A DNA stretch of 9,241 bases from Verrucomicrobiota bacterium (lineage in GTDB: Bacteria; Verrucomicrobiota; Verrucomicrobiia; Limisphaerales; UBA11320), in the NCBI GenBank assembly GCA_016871475.1, contig VHDG01000108.1, positions 1 through 9,241 of the forward strand, in the 5' to 3' direction. A program made the translations under genes and the position numbers. This document shows, in pieces, positions 1-5,507 of the stretch. The notes under the pieces were generated by a model that was given only the letters and a program-made list of their open reading frames with translations, was not told where the DNA came from and ran no database searches. Position 1 is the first letter of the stretch. Each line of letters starts with the position of its first letter.

Positions 1-81
1 CTGACGATCCACCACACGCGAGATGCAGTGGTAATAACCCTTGGGAAAATGCTCCGGTGCCTTCAGTCGCGCCTGTCTCAT
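1..81 (-). CDS. REP-associated (IS200-like, Y1-type) transposase, N-terminal fragment, partial at the window edge
   Basis: Reading the minus strand from the ATG at 81-79 gives 27 codons that stay open to base 1: MRQARLKAPEHFPKGYYHC, then ISRVVDRQ. This is the characteristic start of the RAYT/TnpA_REP branch of Y1 transposases, in which a basic leader is followed by a YHC-x-SR-VVDR strand. Enzymes of this family are single-strand DNA transposases with an HUH metal site and one catalytic tyrosine; those residues would lie beyond the left edge and cannot be checked. The same frame has a TAG about 14 codons upstream, with TTG and GTG codons between, but the ATG matches the usual family start. The gene points out of the window and its upstream region abuts the broken beta-helix gene. 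The family call rests on a short but distinctive stretch; whether the gene is intact is unknown. Confidence 0.75.
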   Translation of the reverse strand, partial: MRQARLKAPEHFPKGYYHCISRVVDRQ

Positions 82-221
82 GCCCACATACAACCCAACT
101 TCCACAAGGGGAGTCAATTGCTATCTGTCTAATGACCTGTCCCTTTATTTTATTGAAATTCATCCGCTGGCTCCGAGCCAACTTCTTCTCTGCGACCTCC
201 TGTAGCCAAGCCCTGCAGTCT
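82..221. other. Non-coding leader between the transposase and the truncated beta-helix gene
   Basis: I find no convincing gene here. The stretch contains an AT-rich run (about 144-160) that stands out from the surroundings. It also holds CTGTC repeated at 125-129 and 137-141 around GTCTAATGAC, and a 13-bp palindrome TGGCTC-C-GAGCCA at 168-180. On the transposase strand this reads GGGACAGGTCATTAGACAG. As I recall, short GGGACAG-containing boxes often precede RAYT genes, so this may be the element's recognition or end sequence. That role is inferred. Confidence 0.4.
168..180. repeat. 13-bp palindrome upstream of the transposase
   Basis: TGGCTC and GAGCCA are perfect reverse complements around a single C. 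The site lies in the transposase leader, about 90 bp upstream of its ATG. Palindromes next to RAYT genes are often REP-like substrates, but one copy this short could be chance. Confidence 0.35.
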
Positions 222-743
222 CTACGCAAGCTCTACGCCTCGCTTTGACATCACAACCTTTGACACCGTTCTCTGCCCCCCCCGGAGCCTAAAACCGTCC
301 TGACCCGCGCCCGGGACCCCTGCGCCGGAGACCTCGATCAGGGCAGTGCCCATAAAGCCGGGTTGGGTGGAGCCGTCGATGAACAAAGGGCCAAGGACGG
401 CCGACAGGGCCGTGGTCAGCGAGATCGTCTTGCCAGGGGTGGGGATACTGAACGAAACGACACCGGATCCTCGGTTCGCGTTGCCGTCGAGGATGGCTTG
501 TCGCAGGGAACCAGGCCCCGAGTCATTGGTTGATGTGACGGAGAACACAGCCGCATAAATATCTGATGACCAACATATAATGGCTGAATTGAGGGCTAGC
601 CAGGAGGTGAAGCCTGAAAGAGGTTCCGGTCGCGGATGGAATCCTCGGCGCGGCGTGAGGTTGGATGACCTGAGCTGCATAAGTTGGGGGCGACCGCCGA
701 CTGCATCGATACGAGGCTGGCGAGGTTGATACAGGCAACCCAT
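222..743 (-). pseudogene. N-terminal remnant of a secreted right-handed beta-helix protein
   Basis: The frame encodes 173 residues. Residues 65-165 (bases about 551-249) look like a genuine coding region. They contain SVTSTNDSGPGSLRQAI, then VVSFSIP and FIDGSTQPGF, the typical opening of bacterial secreted beta-helix proteins, where the text is followed by hundreds of residues of helix rungs. Here the pattern ends near residue 167 and a TAG follows six residues later, so almost all of the protein is missing. A hydrophobic stretch at residues 47-64, ending IYA, may be the signal peptide. The start is unclear: an ATG at 680 (residue 22) would give a long basic n-region, and the 743 ATG a longer one still. 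The break lies close to the transposase leader, which suggests truncation during an insertion or rearrangement. A short functional protein is the less likely alternative. Confidence 0.6.
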
Positions 744-879
744 GCGCAGGGCAAAGACGTGGCGGATGGTTCGGCAAGGGAAGACCCGGGGAGAAGGAGA
801 GTCAAAGTAAACTTGGGAGTTTTTCCAGTGGTCACCGTCGCTGATCTGGATTAGGTTGTAGCCTTGGAACCCTAAGACT

Positions 880-884
880 AAGGA
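880..884 (+). promoter_or_regulatory. Ribosome binding site AAGGA
   Basis: AAGGA lies 9 bases before the ATG at 894, a workable Shine-Dalgarno distance. It favours this ATG over the in-frame ATG at 903, which would sit 18 bases away. I saw no persuasive -35/-10 pair in 744-879. Confidence 0.55.
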
Positions 885-893
885 TTACTCAAT

Positions 894-2873
894 ATGCGTT
901 TAATGCGTTGCCTCCTCGCAGCAAGCACGCTCGTGACTTGCTCCACCACATTTGCAGCGGTCCACATCGTGACCACAGATGACAATGACTCGGGTCCCAA
1001 TGATGGGAAAACCAGCCTTGCAGAAGCCATTGAGGCTTTGAACTCCGGTGATTCCATTCACTTCAACATCGAGGGAAAGGGTCCGCACTGGATCGCAACG
1101 CCTATCGGCGGTTACAACTTCATCACCCGCGACAACGTGACCATCGATGGTTACACGCAGCCGGGTGCTTCCGGAAACACGGCTGCCTTCGACAAAAAGA
1201 ACAACGCCGTCATCAAGATCGTGCTGGACAGCATCGGAGATGAGACCGCTCCGAATCCCAATCCAGAGCTCGAGGCCCAGGTGCTTCGACGCTCCAGGAG
1301 AATGGTGAACGATGATGGTTCGGGCATGCCGGGCTACGGTGACACGGAAAACGCGATTCTCCCGGTGTTCGCCGCCAAGAACTTCACGGTGCGCGGCATC
1401 TGCTTCGTAGGCCGCCACACCAGCGGCAGGGTGGATGATCCCGCAATCTACGGCGTCGCTCTCGCAAAGGGCTCGACGGATGCCAAGGTCCAGGGATGTT
1501 GGTTCGGGCTTCGTCCCGATGGTGTCTCGGTCAGCGGAATGAGGGCCGCCGTGACCGGATTCAGGTATCGTGTGAACATCGGCGGTCAGAATGTGGATAC
1601 ATTCTCGTCCGGGCTTGTATTCGGAACGGATGGCGACGGTGTTTCTGATCGAGCCGAAGGAAACATCGCAATCGGCATGTCATTGGCCCTGGGTCTGGAG
1701 CTGCCCAACGCGAGAATCTCAGGCAACCGATTCAATGTGTTCGCCGATGGTTTGAGTTTCCTGGACATCAAGGAATACGCCATTCTCGAAGGACTTGAAT
1801 CCGTAGAGTCATTCGAAAACGGTCGCGGTCGCGAGAACACTCTCATCGGGACCAACGGCGATGGTGTTTCGGACGCCGATGAACGGAACGTGTTCGGCCC
1901 ATCGGTCTATGACCGCACATTCGAGTTCTACGGCGGCAACGCGGCTGTGAACACAGTGGTGGCGGGGAACTTTTTCAACATCGGTGTGGATGGGGAGAGC
2001 ACCTACCCCGCCGAGTTCATCGGTGCACCCGATTTCTTCAACATGTCCGGCGAGGGCAGCGTGCGCATCGGTAGCAATGGCGATGGGATCAGCGATGCTC
2101 TTGAAGCCAACTACATTCATACGGGCTTGGGCGACAAGTTCAGTGACACAGGCCGAACGGTCCCCGTTCTGGCACGGGGCAACAACATCTCGAATAGCCG
2201 TTACCTGGGCTTCCCATTCCGACACCTCGAAAACTCCCGTGACTACAAGATCTACTACGCCAGCGTCCTCGAAGGCCCTCTGGAAACCGAACTGGATGCG
2301 ATCCCTGCTTTGAGCGACGCCACCGAGGGCTTCCTCAATGGCCGGGTTCCGATCCCCAAGGTGCAGGATTATCCGTATTCGGTGGTGGATGTTTACTATC
2401 AGGCGCCGCTGAACGAGGAGGGCGGCCCAATACTCCCTGGAAAACATATTGCCTCCTTCGTGGAGGGTTCCGCGCAGGACAAAGCTCCGGCTCCCGGCGA
2501 CTTCAGTTTCGAGCTGAACGGGCTTTCAATTCCAAAGGACTCCAAGCTGGTTGTCGCAGTCAGCTACTCCAGGCAAATGGGCCGCTTCGAAGCAGGTTCT
2601 GCCGTTACCGGCCCGGTCTCTGAAGCCGTGCTTTATGGGGGCGATGGGTCGGGGCAAAGGCCTGTCCTCAGCGCCGCTCGCAGTGCGGAACAACCCTCCA
2701 AAGTGGTTGTTTCCTGGCAGGGTCCCGCAGGCGCATTTCGTTTGCTGTCGGCTCCAACCGTCGATGGTCCGTGGACGGAGATCCCTGACGCCCCCGCTCA
2801 TGCACAAGGCGTCAACAGCCTCTTGCTGAATGCACAGGCAGACGCTGCCTTCTTCAGATTGTCCAGCCGTTGA
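894..2873 (+). CDS. Secreted right-handed beta-helix protein with DGDGVSD-type repeats and a verrucomicrobial C-terminal domain
   Basis: This 659-residue protein begins with a signal peptide (MRLMRCLLAASTLVTCSTTFA, likely cleaved before AVHIV), so it is exported. Residues 22-100 carry the family opening: SLAEAIEALNSGDSIHFNI and then VTIDGYTQPGASGNT, comparable to IDGSTQPGF in the divergent remnant. Residues about 160-440 read as beta-helix rungs and include three copies of G(T/S)(D/N)GDG(V/I)SD..E.N at 244-257, 319-332 and 393-406. The acidic DGDG loops resemble calcium-binding loops. Residues about 440-585 form a separate region of unknown fold. Residues 587-659 (VSWQGPAGAFRLLSAP, PWTEIP, AAFFRL) match a C-terminal domain often seen in verrucomicrobial secreted proteins, possibly an Ig-like fold for surface attachment or secretion. 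No catalytic residues could be identified; structural, adhesive and polysaccharide-binding roles all fit. The gene appears monocistronic, with a strong terminator after it. Confidence 0.8.
   Translation: MRLMRCLLAASTLVTCSTTFAAVHIVTTDDNDSGPNDGKTSLAEAIEALNSGDSIHFNIEGKGPHWIATPIGGYNFITRDNVTIDGYTQPGASGNTAAFDKKNNAVIKIVLDSIGDETAPNPNPELEAQVLRRSRRMVNDDGSGMPGYGDTENAILPVFAAKNFTVRGICFVGRHTSGRVDDPAIYGVALAKGSTDAKVQGCWFGLRPDGVSVSGMRAAVTGFRYRVNIGGQNVDTFSSGLVFGTDGDGVSDRAEGNIAIGMSLALGLELPNARISGNRFNVFADGLSFLDIKEYAILEGLESVESFENGRGRENTLIGTNGDGVSDADERNVFGPSVYDRTFEFYGGNAAVNTVVAGNFFNIGVDGESTYPAEFIGAPDFFNMSGEGSVRIGSNGDGISDALEANYIHTGLGDKFSDTGRTVPVLARGNNISNSRYLGFPFRHLENSRDYKIYYASVLEGPLETELDAIPALSDATEGFLNGRVPIPKVQDYPYSVVDVYYQAPLNEEGGPILPGKHIASFVEGSAQDKAPAPGDFSFELNGLSIPKDSKLVVAVSYSRQMGRFEAGSAVTGPVSEAVLYGGDGSGQRPVLSAARSAEQPSKVVVSWQGPAGAFRLLSAPTVDGPWTEIPDAPAHAQGVNSLLLNAQADAAFFRLSSR
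1623..2111 (+). repeat. Three protein-level repeats of G(T/S)(D/N)GDG(V/I)SD..E.N
   Basis: The repeat units lie at 1623-1664, 1848-1889 and 2070-2111 within the beta-helix gene. Their starts are 75 and 74 codons apart. The protein motif is kept (DGDGVSD, NGDGVSD, NGDGISD) while the codons have drifted, for example ggcgacggtgtttctgat against ggcgatgggatcagcgat. This points to old internal duplication held by selection. The spacing suggests each motif caps an equivalent module of a few helix turns. Confidence 0.75.
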
Positions 2874-2896
2874 TCCAGGTTGGATTTCTTCGATCT

Positions 2897-2935
2897 GAAC
2901 CCCCAGGGCAACCCACGCTCTGGGGGTTCTTTTTT
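2897..2935 (+). terminator. Rho-independent terminator of the beta-helix gene
   Basis: GAACCCCCAG at 2897-2906 pairs perfectly with CTGGGGGTTC at 2920-2929 across a 13-base loop and is followed by six T residues (2930-2935). It sits 24 bases after the TGA at 2871-2873. It also argues against starting the next gene at the in-frame ATG at 2870, because that reading would run through the terminator. Confidence 0.9.
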
Positions 2936-2949
2936 CCAGCCATCGCCAA

Positions 2950-2980
2950 ACGCAACAGCGACTGGGAAGCCTTGTTGCGT
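2950..2980. repeat. 8-bp perfect inverted repeat upstream of the oxidoreductase gene
   Basis: ACGCAACA at 2950-2957 is the exact reverse complement of TGTTGCGT at 2973-2980, with 15 bases between. No T-run follows, so it is not an intrinsic terminator. It lies about 180 bases before the oxidoreductase start, in the 225-bp gap where a promoter is expected. It could be an operator for a dimeric regulator or a leader hairpin. I found no convincing promoter hexamers nearby. Confidence 0.4.
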
Positions 2981-3149
2981 CACAGGCAACTGACTTTTGC
3001 CGCATCCGAAAAACCGAACACCGGACAAAGTCAAAGGCCCTTCTCCATTCGCTTGGATTCTCGTCCGTTCCCAGTCATGTTCCGCAGCGCCTATGAAACA
3101 AAGCTTGCGCAACCGACGGCAGCCAAATGCCATCCCGCCGGAGTCTGCC

Positions 3150-3153
3150 AGGA
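3150..3153 (+). promoter_or_regulatory. Ribosome binding site AGGA deciding the oxidoreductase start
   Basis: AGGA is followed by 7 bases (AAATCCC) and then the ATG at 3161. The upstream in-frame ATG codons at 2870 and 3077 have no comparable site. Confidence 0.55.
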
Positions 3154-3160
3154 AAATCCC

Positions 3161-4573
3161 ATGCCCCTGCTGAATGATGTCCACTCCGCGCTGAACCCAA
3201 CTGAAGTGCTGCGGGTGGAGCGCCCTTCCACCATTGATGAGCTTCAGGCAGGCGTTCGCGCTGCCGCGCGGGAAGGTCGTGCACTGAGCTGCGCCGGCGG
3301 ACGCCACGCCATGGGGGGACAGCAGTTCGCCCGCAACAAAGTGCACCTCGACACCACCGCTCTGAAGTCGGTGCTCTCCACCGACTGCGAACGCGGGCTG
3401 CTGCGGATTGAGGCCGGCGCAACCTGGCCTGATGTGATCGCCGCGACGCACTCGATGGCGACCCCCAGGGGCGGCTGCTGGGCCATCCGCCAGAAGCAGA
3501 CCGGCGTGGACAACGTCACGCTCGGCGGCTCGATCTCGGCCAATGCGCATGGCCGCGGACTCGCAATGCAACCTCTTGTCGAGGACATCGAGGACCTGAC
3601 CCTGGTCGATGCGCACGGCGAACAGGTGCTCTGCAGCCGCACCGAGAACCCGGAGCTCTTCTCGCTGGCGATCGGTGGCTACGGCCTGTTCGGCATCATT
3701 TACGCCGCCACCCTGCGACTGACGCCGCGTCGTCGCGTGGTTCGGCTGGTGGACGTGCTGGATCTGTCCGACGGAATGAACGCGGTCTGGAGGCGCTTCG
3801 GGCAGGGCTGTTTGTACGGTGACTTCCAGTTCGTGATCGATCCGCGTGACCCGGCATTCCTGCAGCGCGGTGTCTTTGCCTGCTATCGACCGGTGGACGA
3901 TGCAGAGCCGCTCGTGGTGGATGACGCCTCGGCCGATCTCCAGCCCGATGCATGGCTGCGACTGCTGGGATTGGCGCACAATGACAAGGCGGCCGCCTTC
4001 CGGCTATACGCCCAGCATTATGTGGGCACGCACGGCAATGGCTACTGGTCGGACACGATGCAGTTGAGCACCTACCTTCCCGGCTACGCCGAGTTCCTAG
4101 CGTCTCACAGACCGCCCGAGACATCAGTCGCCTCAGCGGTTCCAGAGACGCTGGTGATCGGGGAGCACTACGTCCCCCGCCAACGCCTGGCTCAATTCAT
4201 GGAGGCTGCAGGAACGGTGCTGCGCGCGCAGAACGTCGAGGTGATTTACGGAACGATCCGCTCAATCCTGCGGGATACGACCAGCTTTCTACCGTGGGCC
4301 AAGGACGACTTTGCGTGCATTGTCTTCAACTTACGCACTCGGCACGACGACGCCGGCCGTCGATGCACCGCCGATGCGTTCCGTGGACTGATCGATGCTG
4401 CCTTGGACCTGGACGGGAGTTTCTTCCTCACCTACCACCGGCACGCGACGCGCGAGCAATTGCTGCGCGCCTACCCGCGCCTGCCTGATTTTCTCGCTGC
4501 CAAACGACGGTACGACCCGGAGGAACGCTTTGTGAGCGACTGGTATGAGCACGTCAGCGCCGTCCTCCGATGA
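3161..4573 (+). CDS. FAD-dependent oxidoreductase, VAO/PCMH-type (GlcD-like) FAD-binding fold
   Basis: The 470-residue product carries the two-part FAD-binding fold of the vanillyl-alcohol-oxidase superfamily. Residues 16-29 (VLRVERPSTIDELQ) open the domain. Residues 45-55 (AGGRHAMGGQQ) form the pyrophosphate-binding loop; His49 occupies the place where many relatives attach FAD covalently. LGGSISANAHGRG at 121-133 and GGYGLFGIIYAATLRL at 172-187 are further FAD-contact signatures. Residues about 195-440 would be the substrate-binding cap, and RYDPEERFVSDWY (450-462) is the usual C-terminal return to the flavin. No signal peptide is seen, so a cytoplasmic enzyme is likely. Relatives oxidise alcohols, aldonolactones or sugar-derived hydroxyls; the substrate here cannot be assigned. 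The frame stays open back to 2870, but that region contains the previous gene's terminator and is not protein-like. The stop overlaps the next gene's ATG. High G+C sets it apart from its neighbours. Confidence 0.85.
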   Translation: MPLLNDVHSALNPTEVLRVERPSTIDELQAGVRAAAREGRALSCAGGRHAMGGQQFARNKVHLDTTALKSVLSTDCERGLLRIEAGATWPDVIAATHSMATPRGGCWAIRQKQTGVDNVTLGGSISANAHGRGLAMQPLVEDIEDLTLVDAHGEQVLCSRTENPELFSLAIGGYGLFGIIYAATLRLTPRRRVVRLVDVLDLSDGMNAVWRRFGQGCLYGDFQFVIDPRDPAFLQRGVFACYRPVDDAEPLVVDDASADLQPDAWLRLLGLAHNDKAAAFRLYAQHYVGTHGNGYWSDTMQLSTYLPGYAEFLASHRPPETSVASAVPETLVIGEHYVPRQRLAQFMEAAGTVLRAQNVEVIYGTIRSILRDTTSFLPWAKDDFACIVFNLRTRHDDAGRRCTADAFRGLIDAALDLDGSFFLTYHRHATREQLLRAYPRLPDFLAAKRRYDPEERFVSDWYEHVSAVLR

Positions 4574-4580
4574 GGGAGGA
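4563..4580 (+). promoter_or_regulatory. Hairpin enclosing the stop/start overlap
   Basis: TCCTCC at 4563-4568 is perfectly complementary to GGAGGA at 4575-4580. The six-base loop GATGAG contains the whole ATGA overlap, that is, the oxidoreductase TGA and the methyltransferase ATG. No Shine-Dalgarno sequence precedes the ATG. A ribosome finishing the first gene would open this stem, so translational coupling is a natural reading. The stem is short and may be coincidental. Confidence 0.35.
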
Positions 4581-5490
4581 TCGTGCAAGCGCCACCGCCG
4601 AGGTGATTGCCGCCAGCACGCTGTTGCTGGCCACCGACCCTACGACCGCTCCGCTTGTGGCGCCGGGGGCGTGTGCGCTGTGCGAGGCGCTCCTGGGTGA
4701 CAGCGCGCGGGGCCGCTTTCTGCGCGGATCCATACAATGTGCATGGATGCGTCCGGTCTGGCATGCGATCGAGCGCATGACCCACCCGGGCATCACCCGC
4801 CACTACTGGCTGCGCAAGCGTTGGATCGAGGCACGGGTGCGGACGGGGCTCGCGAGCGGCGTGCGGCGCGTCCTGGTGTTGGGTGCCGGCCTCGACACTC
4901 TCGCGTTACGGCTAGCACCGTCGTTCCCGGATGTAGCCTGGGTCGAAGTAGATCACCCGGCCACGCAGACAGCGAAGCGGCGTGCACTGTTGAAAGCGGG
5001 AATCCCCGTGCCGCCAACGGTGCGTTTCGTGGCTGCGGATCTGGCGAAGAACTCACACTGGCCCGGCGAAGTGGGCACTGAACCCGGCCCGGTGATGGTC
5101 GTGCTCGAAGGGCTGCTGATGTATTTCAGCCGCGATGAGGTTGAGTCTCTGCTGGTCGATCGATTGCCCGCGCTTGCTGGAGGCCCCATGACGGTCGTGT
5201 TCAGCTACATGGTGCAGTGGCCACAGGGCCGCGCCGGGTTCCGTCCCTCCAGCCGCTTGGTCGACACCTGGCTGGCTCTTAAGCGCGAACCTTTCCGCTG
5301 GCTGCAGCCGCCAGAATTGCTACCCCAATGGATCGCCAGTCTCGGCTATTCTATTGTTGCCCACGCATGCCCGCCGTTCGATATCGCTCCTGAGCAGACA
5401 TCTCCTTCCTCCGCGGTGCTGCAGGGAGAGAATCTGGTGGAAGCGGTGAGGATGGCGCAGGGTGCGGATTCCGCCGACAAGCAGTCGTAG
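4570..5490 (+). CDS. Class I SAM-dependent methyltransferase, leucine carboxyl methyltransferase (LCM/PPM1-like) family
   Basis: This 306-residue protein has the class I methyltransferase core. Motif I is VRRVLVLGAGLDTLALRL at 98-115 (the glycine-rich SAM loop). Acidic motif II is WVEVDHP at 124-130, with the HP characteristic of the LCM family. VRFVAADLA at 151-159 supplies the adenine-side aspartate, and VVLEGLLMYFSRDEV at 177-191 is the LCM-family signature. The length is typical of bacterial members, which methylate carboxylates or hydroxyls on small molecules; their substrates are mostly unknown. The ATG overlaps the stop of the oxidoreductase gene (ATGA), so the two are co-translated and probably act in one pathway. 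There is no signal peptide, so the cytoplasm is expected. The coding sequence is very G+C rich; one 60-base line (4801-4860) counts to 43 G+C, against 28 in a line of the beta-helix gene (1741-1800). The gene ends 17 bases from the convergent sulfatase gene. Confidence 0.85.
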   Translation: MREDRASATAEVIAASTLLLATDPTTAPLVAPGACALCEALLGDSARGRFLRGSIQCAWMRPVWHAIERMTHPGITRHYWLRKRWIEARVRTGLASGVRRVLVLGAGLDTLALRLAPSFPDVAWVEVDHPATQTAKRRALLKAGIPVPPTVRFVAADLAKNSHWPGEVGTEPGPVMVVLEGLLMYFSRDEVESLLVDRLPALAGGPMTVVFSYMVQWPQGRAGFRPSSRLVDTWLALKREPFRWLQPPELLPQWIASLGYSIVAHACPPFDIAPEQTSPSSAVLQGENLVEAVRMAQGADSADKQS

Positions 5491-5507
5491 GAGTCCCCAT
5501 CCTTCGC

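Noticed and set aside
57..248. 63-residue plus-strand frame over the transposase leader
   Set aside because: Low-quality composition, and it overlaps the transposase start on the opposite strand, which has a recognisable family signature.
622..693. GGTCGC and GCGACC arms about 60 bases apart, and CCTC/GAGG arms around GGCGCGGCGT, as a possible REP or leader hairpin
   Set aside because: The arms are only 4 to 6 bp with long or imperfect loops, which is expected by chance in G+C-rich DNA.
523..835. Two short minus-strand frames (523-777 and 596-835) that might be upstream parts of the broken beta-helix gene joined by frameshift
   Set aside because: Their translations show no beta-helix or clear signal-peptide features that continue into the remnant, so a frameshift reconstruction is not supported.
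1809..2447. 212-residue antisense frame in the beta-helix gene
   Set aside because: No recognisable motif or start site, and the sense strand carries the conserved repeats and signal peptide.
2870..3160. N-terminal extension of the oxidoreductase to an ATG at 2870, or to one at 3077
   Set aside because: The longer reading overlaps the previous gene's stop and its terminator and is not protein-like. The flavoenzyme fold begins after 3161, where an AGGA site is well placed.
2798..3979. 393-residue open frame antisense to the oxidoreductase gene
   Set aside because: It mirrors a high-G+C gene, is rich in His/Arg/Gln without domain motifs, and crosses the terminator and a gene boundary. It is a shadow of the sense strand.
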